Shown: positions 36,099 to 45,643, numbered from the stretch's first letter. The stretch is 64,000 bases of DNA from Pseudomonas silvicola (GCF_026651855.1 NZ_CP093280.1:4938001-5002000), one strand, 5' to 3'. Notes: a model not told the origin generated them from the letters alone. A program made the numbers and translations.

Positions 36099-38396
36099 CT
36101 AGCGGTGCAGGGTGATGGGCACCGACTTCGCCGCTGGCACCTTGCTGCGTTCAGCGTGGTGCCACAGCGGTATCAGCGCGTTGCATTCCGGGTAATACGC
36201 CGCCGCGCAGCCGGCGGGTATGTCGTACGCGATGACCTGAAACGGTCCGACCTCACGGCGCACCTCGGGCTCGACGGCGGTACGCAGCCGAACCCAGTCG
36301 CCGGCCGCGAGGCCCAGGCGGGCCACGTCGTTGGGGTTGAGGAAAATCACGCTGCGGGTGCCTTTCACCCCTCTAAAGCGGTCATCGTAGCCATATACGG
36401 TGGTATTGAACTGGTCATTGCTGCGGATCGTCATCAACAGCAGCACGTCGCGACGCTGCGGGCTGACGGCCACATCACGGTCTTCGTCGAGGCTGCGCGG
36501 GGCCGTGAACCGCGCCTTGCCCGAATCGGTCTTCCACTGCCGCTGGCTGGCGGGCAAGGGACGATGGAAACCGCCGGGCTCCCACATGCGGGTTTCCATG
36601 TCATGGAACATCTCCGGGTAGGCCTGGCTGATCGCCTGGCGAACCAGGGCGTAGTCGCGGCGCCAGGTATCCCACGGGATAGTCGTGCGGCCCTCGAGGG
36701 TGGCCTCGGCCAGGCCGGCGATGATTGCCACCTCCGAGCGCAAGTGCTCGCCCGCGGGTGCGCTGGTGCCTTTCCAGCCATGCACGCAGCCGGTGCTGTC
36801 TTCGGTGCTGTAGGTCTGCACCACGCCGTCCTGGCTGTCGAGTTCGATGCGGCCCAGGCAGGGCAACAGCCACGCCCGTTGACCGGGCACCAGGTGGGTG
36901 CGGTTGAGCTTGGTCGCGACCTCCACGTGCAGCTCAAGCGCCGCCCAGGCCGGCTCGATGCGCTGGGTGTCCGGCACCGCCCGCAAAAAATTGCCGCCCA
37001 GGCCGATAAAGGCCTTGATGCTGCCATCGATCACCCCGGCGCAGGCATCGACGGTGCTGGTGCCTTTACGCTGCGGTACCGTGAAGCCGAACAATTGCTC
37101 GATCTTGTCCACGGGCACCTTGGCCGGGTCTTCGGTAATACCCACCGTGCGCTGACCCTGCACGTTGGAGTGGCCGCGTACCGGGCAAATGCCGGCGCCC
37201 GGCTTGCCCAGGTTGCCGCGCAGCAGCAACAGGTTGACCAGCATCTGCACGTTCTCGACCCCGTGCCGATGCTGGGTCATGCCCATGCCATACACTACCA
37301 TCACCCGCTGGCTGCGGGCATACACCGTGGCGGCCGCCTCCATGGCGCTGCGGTCCAGCCCCGACCGTTGCTCAAGCTCGGCCCAGTCGTGCCGTTCGAC
37401 CTCGGCCACGAACGCCTCGAAGCCCTGGGTGTGTTCGGCGATGAACGCATGGTCGAGGACTGCCGGCCGTCCCTCTGCGCTCGCCACCCGGTCCATCTCC
37501 AGCAGGTGCCGGGCGATGCCGATCACCGCCGCGGTGTCGCCGCCAATGGCGACCTGGTGATACTGAGTGCTGATGACGGTTGATTCGGGCCCCAGCATTT
37601 CGATGGGCGACTGTGGGTTGACGAAACGCTCCAGCCCCCGCTCGCGAATGGGGTTGAACGTAATGATCGGCACCTTGCGTTTGCGTACTTCCTGCAGCGG
37701 ATGCAGCATCCTGGGGCTATTGCTGCCCACGTTCTGGCCAAAGAAAAACACGCAATCGGTGTGCTCGAAGTCCGCCAGGGTGACGGTACCCACCGGTACG
37801 CCGATGCTCTCCTGCAAGCCCACCGAGGTGCTTTCGTGGCACATGTTCGAGCTGTCCGGCAGGTTATTGGTACCGTACGCCCGCGCCAGCAACTGGTACA
37901 TGAACGACGCTTCCAGCGACGCGCGCCCGGAGGCATAGAACACCACCTCATCAGGCACACGTTGGCGCAGGTGGCCGCCGATTTCCTGGTAGGCCTGCTC
38001 CCAGGTGGTGACGAGATAGCGGTCGGTGGCCGCATCGTACCGAAGGGGGTGGGTGAGCCGGCCATGTTGTTCAAGGGCGTAGTCGGTCCAGGTACGCAAT
38101 TCGGTCAGCGTATGCTGGGCGAAGAATTCCGGCCCCGTCCGGTAGGACGTCAGTTCCCACGCGGTGGCCTTGGCGCCGTTTTCGCAGAACTCCAGCGCAT
38201 GGGGGTCGCCGGGTTTCGCCCAGGCGCAGCCGACGCACGCAAACCCCTTGGGCTTGTTCTGGCGCAGCAGTGCCAGCGGCGCCCGCTGCAACGCCTGCTC
38301 GCGCCAAAGGATGGTCATGACCGACTGCGCGGAGCCCCAACCACCGGATGCATGGGTGTAGGGCTTGTAGCGGGGTGTGGGGTGAAACAGCTGCAT
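36099..38396 (-). CDS. FdhF/YdeP-family molybdopterin oxidoreductase
   Basis: A 765-aa molybdopterin enzyme of the YdeP group. An N-terminal FACVGCAWAKPG has only two close cysteines, fewer than the four of iron-sulfur FdhF. Mo-region candidate Cys lies in SSNMCHEST; GQNVGSNSPRML and the C-terminal molydopterin dinucleotide domain (LTIRSNDQFNTTVYGYDDR) follow. YdeP is linked to acid resistance; formate dehydrogenase activity is uncertain. The ribosome-binding site lies in a hairpin. ATG 38396 is chosen by family start and GAGGA. Confidence 0.88.
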   Translation of the reverse strand: MQLFHPTPRYKPYTHASGGWGSAQSVMTILWREQALQRAPLALLRQNKPKGFACVGCAWAKPGDPHALEFCENGAKATAWELTSYRTGPEFFAQHTLTELRTWTDYALEQHGRLTHPLRYDAATDRYLVTTWEQAYQEIGGHLRQRVPDEVVFYASGRASLEASFMYQLLARAYGTNNLPDSSNMCHESTSVGLQESIGVPVGTVTLADFEHTDCVFFFGQNVGSNSPRMLHPLQEVRKRKVPIITFNPIRERGLERFVNPQSPIEMLGPESTVISTQYHQVAIGGDTAAVIGIARHLLEMDRVASAEGRPAVLDHAFIAEHTQGFEAFVAEVERHDWAELEQRSGLDRSAMEAAATVYARSQRVMVVYGMGMTQHRHGVENVQMLVNLLLLRGNLGKPGAGICPVRGHSNVQGQRTVGITEDPAKVPVDKIEQLFGFTVPQRKGTSTVDACAGVIDGSIKAFIGLGGNFLRAVPDTQRIEPAWAALELHVEVATKLNRTHLVPGQRAWLLPCLGRIELDSQDGVVQTYSTEDSTGCVHGWKGTSAPAGEHLRSEVAIIAGLAEATLEGRTTIPWDTWRRDYALVRQAISQAYPEMFHDMETRMWEPGGFHRPLPASQRQWKTDSGKARFTAPRSLDEDRDVAVSPQRRDVLLLMTIRSNDQFNTTVYGYDDRFRGVKGTRSVIFLNPNDVARLGLAAGDWVRLRTAVEPEVRREVGPFQVIAYDIPAGCAAAYYPECNALIPLWHHAERSKVPAAKSVPITLHR

Positions 38397-38404
38397 GGCA
38401 GGGT

Positions 38405-38444
38405 CCTCGGCGAGCTTCGTGCTATTACGAAGCGTGCGCCGAGG
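38405..38444 (-). promoter_or_regulatory. Leader hairpin overlapping the FdhF-like ribosome-binding site
   Basis: Outer stem CCTCGGCG (38405-38412) / CGCCGAGG (38437-38444) and inner stem CTTCGT / ACGAAG with loop GCTATT. On the minus strand the last arm ends CCGAGG and runs into GAGGAC, the ribosome-binding site of the FdhF-like gene, so folding would hide part of it. Confidence 0.45.
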
Positions 38445-38475
38445 TGATGGTTCAATGCGCGAGATGGAAGGCGGC

Positions 38476-39552
38476 TTATTTGTCCTTGCGCGCATCCAGG
38501 GTCTTCTGGTGCTCGGCAAGAAACGGTTGCTCTGCCACATCGAAGCGGTCAATGCCCGCGGTGAAGCGGTGCCAGTAAGGGTACAGCGGCTGTCGCCGGG
38601 TGGCGGCTTCGATACGGGCCGTTTGTTCCGCGGTGAGCTTGAGCGCTGTGGCGGCCAGGTTGTCGTGCAGATGCGCTTCGGTTCTGGCGCCGACAATCAG
38701 CGACGTGATGCCGGGTCTGTCCTTCAGCCAAGCCAAGCACACCCGTGCCACGGAGACGTCGTGCTCGTCGCCGACGCTGGCCAGGGTTTCGATGATATCC
38801 AGGGCGCGCTCCTGATCATGCACATAGGGTTCCGGCCAACCGCTGCCTTGGCGTGTATTGGCGCCCGGCGTGCGGCCACGCCGGGTGGTACCTGTCAGCA
38901 GGCCTTCGCCCATGGGGCCCCACACCAGCGTACCGATGGACTGGTCCAATGCCAGCGGCAGCAACTCGTACTCCGCTTCTCGCGACTCGGGGGTGTAGTA
39001 GATCTGCTGGGTGATGGGTTTGAGAAAACCGTTGAGTTCAGCCTTGCCCAGGGTTTTCATCATCTGCCAGGCGGTGAAGTTACTGGTGCCGAAGTAGCGA
39101 ATCTTCCCAGCGCTGACCAGATGGGTCAGGGCCTCGAGGGTTTCTTCGATCGGCGTCAGGCCGTCCCAGTTGTGGAGTTGATAGAGGTCCAGATGGTCCG
39201 TGCGCAAGCGCTTCAGGCTGGCCTCGCAGGCCCTGATCAGGTGGTAGCGCGACGAGCCCGAGTTGTTCGGGTTCTTGTCGACGGGGCTGCGGCCCTTGGA
39301 GGCCAGGAGGATATCGTTGCGCTTTTCCCCCAGTGCCTGGCCGACCACTTCCTCGGCCAAGCCGTGGGAGTAGAGGTCGGCGGTGTCCACCATGTTGACC
39401 CCGGCCTCGAAGGCGATGTCGAACATGCGCTTGGCCGTGGGTACATCCACCGCCCCGCACTTGGCAAACTCGGCACGGCCGCCGAAGGGCACGGTGCCCA
39501 GGACGATTTCGGATACGAGCAGGCCTGAATCACCCAGTTGTCGGTATTGCAT
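38476..39552 (-). CDS. Aldo/keto reductase
   Basis: A 358-aa NADPH-type aldo/keto reductase. The catalytic tetrad is readable: Asp in MVDTADLYS, Tyr in the same motif (LYSHG), Lys in LLASKGRSP and His in LYQLHNWD. The barrel end IVGARTEAHLHDNL fits coenzyme binding. ATG 39552 has GGAGG 7 bases upstream. It lies upstream of the FdhF-like gene on the same strand, 79 bases away. Confidence 0.9.
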   Translation of the reverse strand: MQYRQLGDSGLLVSEIVLGTVPFGGRAEFAKCGAVDVPTAKRMFDIAFEAGVNMVDTADLYSHGLAEEVVGQALGEKRNDILLASKGRSPVDKNPNNSGSSRYHLIRACEASLKRLRTDHLDLYQLHNWDGLTPIEETLEALTHLVSAGKIRYFGTSNFTAWQMMKTLGKAELNGFLKPITQQIYYTPESREAEYELLPLALDQSIGTLVWGPMGEGLLTGTTRRGRTPGANTRQGSGWPEPYVHDQERALDIIETLASVGDEHDVSVARVCLAWLKDRPGITSLIVGARTEAHLHDNLAATALKLTAEQTARIEAATRRQPLYPYWHRFTAGIDRFDVAEQPFLAEHQKTLDARKDK

Positions 39553-39628
39553 GTTGCCTCCCAGATTATGTGACACGTAGTTTTCTGAGGGGCAAGGCAC
39601 GCATTAGTTTGAATTTATTCTGGGGCAA

Positions 39629-39826
39629 TCACTGGGCAGGGGCGTCGAAAATGCTTTCGATGGGCATGGCAAACAGCCGCGCGATGTGAAACGCCAAGGG
39701 CAGGCTGGGGTCGTAGCGGCCATTTTCGATGGCGTTGACGGTCTGCCTGGAGACGCCCAGGCGCTCGGCCAGGTCCTGTTGCGACCACCCCTGTGTGGCG
39801 CGCAGTTCCTTGAGTCTGTTCTTCAT
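39629..39826 (-). CDS. XRE-family small regulator
   Basis: A 65-aa helix-turn-helix protein: LKELRATQGWSQQDLAERLG, SRQTVNAIENGRYDPSLPLA and a C-terminal FAMPIESIF typical of the short Cro/CI regulators paired with membrane proteins. It overlaps the upstream membrane-protein gene by four bases. It probably binds the two TGTAAAG repeats at 40210-40264 that hold the operon promoter. Confidence 0.88.
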   Translation of the reverse strand: MKNRLKELRATQGWSQQDLAERLGVSRQTVNAIENGRYDPSLPLAFHIARLFAMPIESIFDAPAQ

Positions 39827-40197
39827 TGGTAGCGGCGCCTGGCCAATCTCAGGCCAATGATCCACATAAGCCCCATTACCGGCCACACCCACAGCCAGGG
39901 GATGTGCGGCGCGCCGATGTTCTCCATGAAGCCGTAGCTGAAGGTCAGCAAGGCGGAGGCGGCGAAGGCAAAACCGAGGGCTTCGAACTGGATGCGCAGG
40001 TGCATTTCATCCAGGCGGCGCAATTGGCGGACCACGGCCCAGCAGATGAAAGCGGCGGGGATGACCGGGGACAGGGTGAGCGCGGTTCGGGTGATGAGGC
40101 TGGCGTCCTGATAGTGGGCCAGGGCCAGGACCGATGCGATAAGCACTACCACATAGCAGGCCAGGGCGGCGCCCATTTCGTAGAGATAGGTTTTCAT
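39823..40197 (-). CDS. Four-helix membrane protein paired with XRE regulator
   Basis: A 124-aa protein with about four transmembrane helices (ALACYVVVLIASVLAL, TLSPVIPAAFICWAVV, ALGFAFAASALLTFSYGF, WLWVWPVMGLMWIIGL). It is the first gene of a two-gene operon with the XRE regulator, an arrangement seen in several bacteria where the membrane protein may control the regulator. Function unknown. Confidence 0.8.
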   Translation of the reverse strand: MKTYLYEMGAALACYVVVLIASVLALAHYQDASLITRTALTLSPVIPAAFICWAVVRQLRRLDEMHLRIQFEALGFAFAASALLTFSYGFMENIGAPHIPWLWVWPVMGLMWIIGLRLARRRYQ

Positions 40198-40209
40198 GAG
40201 GGGTCTCGA

Positions 40210-40264
40210 TGTAAAGTTGGCTTTACATTAGAGGGTGGTAGACTGAATGTAAAGCAAGCTTTAC
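40210..40264 (-). promoter_or_regulatory. Two inverted-repeat operators that contain the -10 and -35 boxes of the XRE operon
   Basis: Site 1: TGTAAAG-TTGG-CTTTACA (40210-40227). Site 2: GTAAAGC-AA-GCTTTAC (40249-40264). On the minus strand, TTTACA (from 40248-40253) and TAATGT (40225-40230) are spaced 17 bases apart, so the -35 box lies in site 2 and the -10 box in site 1. Confidence 0.65.
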
Positions 40265-40632
40265 TTCCATGCGCTGTGGCTAGTCACGGCACGCCTGGGA
40301 ATGATACGGTCTGGCCTTTGACGTTTTCAGCTTTCACCTGATCAACCCATGGAGCAATGGATGAAACGCAACGGATGCCGCAAGCGAGCCCGGGAAAATA
40401 TTGGACGAATGATCGCCAGGATTGACGGTGGCGATGAACAGCATGGTTCGAGGCTTGTGCGGTTGGCCATCGTGGGCTTTCAGATGGCGCGGGGCATTGT
40501 GTTGAAAACCTTCGGCGAGAAGGGCGGGGCTAAGGTGTTGTAAATGAGCATTCCGGTCGGACTCGCGCAAGTGCCTGTTTTCAACGTGGCATGGCCGAGC
40601 CCGGGAAAGGTTTCTGCCGGCCAAGCTGAAAT
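40265..40632. other. Unassigned 368-base gap left of the TerB-BrxD-helicase module
   Basis: No gene can be supported here. A 64-codon plus frame at 40349-40543 (MEQWMKRNGCRKRARENIGR at its start) and a longer opposite frame lack a ribosome-binding site and a recognisable fold. The gap has no tRNA, repeat or terminator that I can define. The region marks the left edge of the accessory module. Confidence 0.5.
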
Positions 40633-42882
40633 CTATTCCCCCTGGTCCGGGACTGAATGGGCCGCCGCGAACTCAAGTGCGCTCTGGAAGTCGAGGTGAG
40701 TCGAGGCAAAAGACTTCATCAAAAGTGGCTCTGGCAGCGCCCAATCCCACTTTTCGCGGATCTTGTTCTTCACCCCTGCCAGAATCGCTTGAATGTCACC
40801 CGGCCCTAACGCCGAGATTGCACTGAGCGCGTGAACGGTGTCCGCTTCGGACGCGTCGACTGTCAGTGCCAAACCTGTGCTTTCGCACGTTAGCCCTACA
40901 TGTTTGAGCAGCAGCGCGAGGGTGTCGTTGGTGTAATCCCCTTGCCAGGTCAACAGGTAGCATTCACTCCCCGAGCCGTAGAGGTAACGTGTCCCAAGAC
41001 CCAGTTCATTGAACGTCCTGCGCGCTTCATCCAACAGGCGTTTTGCCGAGTTATCGAGAAACGCGTAGCGCTCGGTATCCATGAGCACCGCCCGCATCTC
41101 TTCGCGAACACGGTCGTGTACCTGGGCACCCAAACCTTCGAAAAACGGCGCATCGCCACCGCGTGCCGCCGCCACGACTATGATCCTGGCCTGCAGATCC
41201 ACCTGTTGCACCTGCCACCGACGCCCCCCGAAGATAATCCTTTGCCCGACCGCCAGCGGTTTGCTGACGGGCAGCGAGCCCAGGGGCTTGCCGTCTCGCA
41301 TCAGGCGAAACTCTTCATCGCTGGTAAAGGCGCTGTAGAACTCGTAGTGGTTGATCAGCCGTTCGCCCAGCTCTCCCGGTAGCAGCAAACCAGAACTGTC
41401 TTGCACGATCAGTTTCTTCTCACCGAGGGTTTTCAGCAGGCCGAGGAAGTCTGGCTTGTCGAGATGTGCGAAGGCCTGGCTGGCGATGAGGTTGCCCCAC
41501 AACTGACTGGCGTGCGCGCCCCCCAATTGTGCGATCGACGACAGGCACTGCTGCACCAGGGTCGAGGCATGAACACCTTTCGTCCGAGGCGGCTCGAACC
41601 AGCCGGCGATCAGCAAGCGGACCATGGCTATCGTCTGTACCAGGCCTTCCCTGAGTTGGTCGGAGAGCTCGGAGTTCACGTCCAGGGGGCATTCCCGGCA
41701 GTAGGCGCGCAGGATGGCAGGCTCGCCTGCACGACGGCCAGAACGGCCCAGGCGCTGGCGCAGGCTAGCCACCGAGGGCGGGCAGCCGATTTGGGCCACC
41801 GTGTTGATGTTGCCGATGTCGATGCCAAGCTCCAGTGTGCTGGTACACACGCCGGAGGCGGGTGGCGTGCCGGCCTTCAAGGCACGTTCGGTGTCCTCGC
41901 GCAGCTCTTTGGATAGACTGCCGTGGTGGGGCCAGAACTCGTTGGCCACCCCGTCACGCTCGCACAGCGCCCTTAGCCTGTCCGAGTACCACTCCACGTC
42001 CTGTCGGCTATTGGGGAAAATCAGGTTGTTGCTGCCACGCAGTGCAGTGTACAGATGCTGTGCGATGTCGAGCCGGCTGCCTGCGGTTTCTCCGTCGTCT
42101 TGCTGCGTGCCTTCATCGTGGCGGTTGTTGCCAGCGCTCATGGCTACCTGTATCGGTTGCTCCACATAACCGCGAATCTGAACCAGCAGTTGCTGACCGG
42201 ATGTTCTGGACTCGATTACCGTCACGTTGCCCGCGTCGGCAGGACGCAGGAACAGCTTGGCAAGGGCCATGTCACCCAATGTCGCCGATAGCCCCACCCT
42301 GGGAAGCTTGTGGCCGGCTACAAGCTCGACGCGCTGCATCAACGACTGAAGCTGCTTGCCCCGTTCGCTACCAATGAAGGAGTGCAGTTCGTCAACAACG
42401 ATGTAGCGCAGCGCGGCGAATGCGCCCGGCAACGTCGTGCCACGGTTCACGAACAGCGCTTCCAGCGATTCCGGAGTAATCAGCAGCACGCCAGCGGGCG
42501 ATTTCAGAAAGCGCTGCTTCTTGCTGGCTGCGACATCACCATGCCAGGCGGTAACAGGGATCTCCAGCCGCTCGCACAGGCGGCTGAGCCGGTCCCACTG
42601 GTCGTTGATCAATGCCTTGAGGGGGCTGACGTAGAGCACGACCCCTGGCGTATCTTGCCGGTTCTTGAGGTGAGTCAGGATTGGTAGAAAAGCGGCCTCT
42701 GTCTTGCCGGCAGCCGTCGACGCGGCAATGATTACATCGCGGTCACCGTCAACCAGCGCAGGCACTGCCCACTCCTGGGCATCCCGAAGTGACGTCCAGC
42801 CCTGGGACCACACCCACTGCTGCACCTCGGGGTGCAGCCGTTCGAATGACGAGGAGTCAGAGTTTGAAGCTTGCGAGTTCAT
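40633..42882 (-). CDS. Lhr/BrxHI-like DExH superfamily 2 helicase
   Basis: A 749-aa cytoplasmic helicase. Q-motif region LRDAQEWAVPAL (32-43), Walker A ASTAAGKT (54-61), YVSPLKAL, motif II DELH (164-167), GLSATLGD (motif III, about 197-204), and motif VI QRLGRSGRR (376-384). The C-terminal half lacks zinc motifs and is Lhr-like. It is last in a minus-strand module and its start overlaps the BrxD-like gene by 26 bases with GAGG in that gene. BrxHI is the helicase of BREX type 2; family membership is by pattern, not search. Confidence 0.88.
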   Translation of the reverse strand: MNSQASNSDSSSFERLHPEVQQWVWSQGWTSLRDAQEWAVPALVDGDRDVIIAASTAAGKTEAAFLPILTHLKNRQDTPGVVLYVSPLKALINDQWDRLSRLCERLEIPVTAWHGDVAASKKQRFLKSPAGVLLITPESLEALFVNRGTTLPGAFAALRYIVVDELHSFIGSERGKQLQSLMQRVELVAGHKLPRVGLSATLGDMALAKLFLRPADAGNVTVIESRTSGQQLLVQIRGYVEQPIQVAMSAGNNRHDEGTQQDDGETAGSRLDIAQHLYTALRGSNNLIFPNSRQDVEWYSDRLRALCERDGVANEFWPHHGSLSKELREDTERALKAGTPPASGVCTSTLELGIDIGNINTVAQIGCPPSVASLRQRLGRSGRRAGEPAILRAYCRECPLDVNSELSDQLREGLVQTIAMVRLLIAGWFEPPRTKGVHASTLVQQCLSSIAQLGGAHASQLWGNLIASQAFAHLDKPDFLGLLKTLGEKKLIVQDSSGLLLPGELGERLINHYEFYSAFTSDEEFRLMRDGKPLGSLPVSKPLAVGQRIIFGGRRWQVQQVDLQARIIVVAAARGGDAPFFEGLGAQVHDRVREEMRAVLMDTERYAFLDNSAKRLLDEARRTFNELGLGTRYLYGSGSECYLLTWQGDYTNDTLALLLKHVGLTCESTGLALTVDASEADTVHALSAISALGPGDIQAILAGVKNKIREKWDWALPEPLLMKSFASTHLDFQSALEFAAAHSVPDQGE

Positions 42883-44152
42883 CGTCTGCCTCGACTGCGA
42901 AGTCCTGATCACCGCCGTGGTCCTTGGCCAGTTCGACTGCGCCGAGCAAGGTTTCCCAGTCTGTGCCGGGGTTCTGCTCCAGCACGGCCAAGAGGTTGAT
43001 GAATGCCGTGATGGTGGTGCGTGGTGTGCGGAAGTACGCTTCGCCCAAGCGCTGGTTGCAGTGCGCCATGAACGCTGGAATGGCTTCATCGGGCAGCAGA
43101 TACTGTTGCGGGTCACCATAGCCATATACGTTTCGCAGTTTCTGCAACAGCACGTAGAAGTCTTCGGGCGTCAGGCTGTTCAGGCGAATCACCGGGCCCG
43201 ACAGATCGACCAGCCCCGTGCGGGCGAAGCTGTTCTCTGCCAGCCGCGACTGCAAGGCGGGGTAGCTGTAAAGACCGCGGCGTGTGTCCATGAGAAATTC
43301 AGGCGTGCCCCCCAACACAAAGCCCAAACCCTCGGACGAGCCCTGCAGCGAGTCATTGAGGATACGCAGTATCTGCTCATAGTTGGAATTACGCGCTTGG
43401 GTGTTTGCCAGCTTGTACAGGTTGACCAACTCGTCCAGGCACACCATCAAGCCGCAATACCCCGCCAGGCGAACGAAGCGAGCCAGTAGTTTGAGTTGAT
43501 CATAGACGTTGGTGTCGTCGATGATTGCCCGCACACCCAATGCCGCACGGGCGTCGGTGCGAGTGGTGAATTCTCCGCGCAGCCAACGAATGGCATCCGC
43601 CTTGAGTTGTTCATTACCCTGTTCAAAACCACGGCAATAAGCGGCGATCACATCAGCAAAGTCATACCCGTTGACCATTTCGGTGAGTTCGGTGAGGTAC
43701 TGGCGAATGACCTCCTCGCTATCAACGCCCTTCGCCTTGGCCTCTGATTTCGCCTGGGCGATGAATTTCTCGACGATTCCCGGCAGAGCACCGCCATCGG
43801 GCTTCGTGCGGGTGGCCATGTTCTTGACCAGTTCCGCATACAGTGACCGGGCCTGGCCTCCTGAAGCGTGAAGCCGTCGATCAGGGTTGAGGTCGGCGTG
43901 CAGAGTCACTAGTTTGCGTTCCACCGCGATGCCACGCACAAGATTCAGGAAAAAGGTTTTGCCGGCGCCATACTCGCCGATCACCACCCTGAAGCTCGAC
44001 CCTCCGTCCACCAGACGATCAATGTCCTTGAGCAGCGAGTCGAGTTCAGCCGACCGCCCAACCTGGATGAGGTGCTGGCCAAGGCGCGGAACCACGCCTG
44101 CCCGCAGTGACTGGATAACCGCGTCGCGATCCTTGGCTCGTATCGTACTCAT
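42857..44152 (-). CDS. BrxD-like P-loop ATPase (DUF2791 family), intact copy
   Basis: A 431-aa ATPase. Walker A GEYGAGKT lies at 59-66, Walker B LMVCLDE at 235-241, and sensor-type LGFVLGGTPEF follows. Length equals that of BrxD of BREX type 2. Its first 93 codons are inside the tandem duplication and identical to the truncated copy at 45365-45643. ATG overlaps the preceding truncated terB stop by ATGA, and its stop lies inside the helicase gene. Expression may now depend on translation of the truncated terB upstream. Confidence 0.88.
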   Translation of the reverse strand: MSTIRAKDRDAVIQSLRAGVVPRLGQHLIQVGRSAELDSLLKDIDRLVDGGSSFRVVIGEYGAGKTFFLNLVRGIAVERKLVTLHADLNPDRRLHASGGQARSLYAELVKNMATRTKPDGGALPGIVEKFIAQAKSEAKAKGVDSEEVIRQYLTELTEMVNGYDFADVIAAYCRGFEQGNEQLKADAIRWLRGEFTTRTDARAALGVRAIIDDTNVYDQLKLLARFVRLAGYCGLMVCLDELVNLYKLANTQARNSNYEQILRILNDSLQGSSEGLGFVLGGTPEFLMDTRRGLYSYPALQSRLAENSFARTGLVDLSGPVIRLNSLTPEDFYVLLQKLRNVYGYGDPQQYLLPDEAIPAFMAHCNQRLGEAYFRTPRTTITAFINLLAVLEQNPGTDWETLLGAVELAKDHGGDQDFAVEADDELASFKL

Positions 44153-45378
44153 AGCGCTAACTCATCCAAAATGTCGGGGTTGATCTCTATGGGGTCGTCG
44201 CCTTCGGACACCGGCATGTCGAAGCGCTCGTACGCCATCTCGTTAACCTGTTCGAGCGCACCATCCAGCATCAGGTCCAGGTGGCGGGTCGCTGTTTCAA
44301 GCTCTGCACGGCTCCACTGCAGCCGGGAGACCAGCAGCCGCAGGAAAGCTGAGAGGCCGCTATCCAGACCGTTTACCGAGTCGGCTTCAGGCAGTGGCGG
44401 GGGCAGGTCAGGCGAGGCAGGCGCCTCGTCGCTGAAAACGCCAGCAAGCAACGCAGAGACTTCAGCCGTCTCCCGTTGAAGTTGAGCAATCCTGTCCATA
44501 TCCAGGGTGAAGCCGGGAGCATCTGCCGCGTGCCCGGGTACGATGCTGACGCCAGGCGCGCACGCCACTGTCGCGTGCAAGTCACGGTAGACGGCTTGGG
44601 GCTCAAGGGAGAGCACCTTGTAAACACGTTCCAATTGCTGCACTTCCTGCGGGCTGACGACGCCTTCGGCCTTGGCAAGCTGGGCGAGAAAATTCGCCAT
44701 TTTGCTTTTCGCATCGTGGTCCAAGGGGTCGAGCTTTTTCTTCAGGCTCGCCAGCTCCGGGGGCTGTTGCAACTGAAGCGCAAGGTGTGCCTTCAATCGC
44801 TTGCGCTGGGCAATGCTCAGGTGTTCCCAGGCATCGATATGACTCGAAAGCCATGAAGTCTCTATTGGCGACGTCTTGCCGTCCGCGGCTGCCACGGCGC
44901 TGGCCAAATCCAGGGTGACCGCCGCGGCCTGATAAGCACTGTCTGCGCGCATCGAGCCGTCGGTGGTCGCGCAGGCAAACAAGGCGACAGGATCGCCTGG
45001 CTTGGGTAATCTCGCACCAGACAGGACGTCGGGCTCGCAGCCCACGTTAATGGCATCGAAGAGTTGGGCAAGGGCAATGGCCTGGTCACGGGAAAGCGCC
45101 TCGATGGCGTTCAACCGCTGGGTCAGGTCGCCATAGCTCAGGCATAGCGTGTCTGTGCCTGCCCGGGCTTTCAGTCTATCCAGCTCGGCCTGGGTTTCCA
45201 GCGGCCAGAGCTCGACGGGAAGGTACAGTAAGGCCTCGAGTGTGTGGGCGCTGTCAGGATTGCGCCCCAGATAACGACTGAACGGGCCGAGGACGGTGGA
45301 GCACTGATCGACGATCAACTGCAGTTTTTTCCGGGTTCCAGAGGAGGCGGTGACATCGGGTAGACCGTCGATCAGGGT
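43874..45378. repeat. Left copy of the tandem duplication (1491-bp period)
   Basis: Bases 43874-45378 equal 45365-46869 with offset 1491, judged from matching blocks and identical translations throughout. The copies overlap by the 14-bp direct repeat CCGTCGATCAGGGT, present at 43874, 45365 and 46856. Base 43873 (G) differs from 45364 (A) and base 45379 (T) differs from 46870 (C), which fixes the limits. Confidence 0.92.
44149..45378 (-). pseudogene. Truncated second terB copy (TerB and TerB_C domains only)
   Basis: A fragment identical to the last 409 residues of the full gene at 45640-47790. It lacks the first 307 residues, so TerB_N is missing. At the junction the reading frame runs TLIDGLPDV upstream of LQLIVDQC, but a stop lies just before. 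A TTG at 45318 (ahead of IVDQC) could start a 389-aa product. Its stop overlaps the intact BrxD-like start by ATGA, so it may still couple translation. Confidence 0.85.
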
Positions 45379-45643
45379 TGAGGTCGGCGTGCAGAGTCAC
45401 TAGTTTGCGTTCCACCGCGATGCCACGCACAAGATTCAGGAAAAAGGTTTTGCCGGCGCCATACTCGCCGATCACCACCCTGAAGCTCGACCCTCCGTCC
45501 ACCAGACGATCAATGTCCTTGAGCAGCGAGTCGAGTTCAGCCGACCGCCCAACCTGGATGAGGTGCTGGCCAAGGCGCGGAACCACGCCTGCCCGCAGTG
45601 ACTGGATAACCGCGTCGCGATCCTTGGCTCGTATCGTACTCAT
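45254..45643 (-). pseudogene. Truncated first brxD copy with frameshifted tail
   Basis: The first 93 codons (through HADLNPDRR) match the intact ATPase and include Walker A, then the frame crosses the junction into the terB sequence out of frame (STRCHRLLWNPEK...), ending after 36 residues. Walker B is absent, so ATPase function is not expected. It is directly coupled (ATGA overlap) to the intact TerB-type gene. Confidence 0.9.

Noticed and set aside
40349-40543. 64-codon frame beside the TerB module
   Set aside because: No ribosome-binding site, no recognisable fold, and a longer opposite frame is equally weak.
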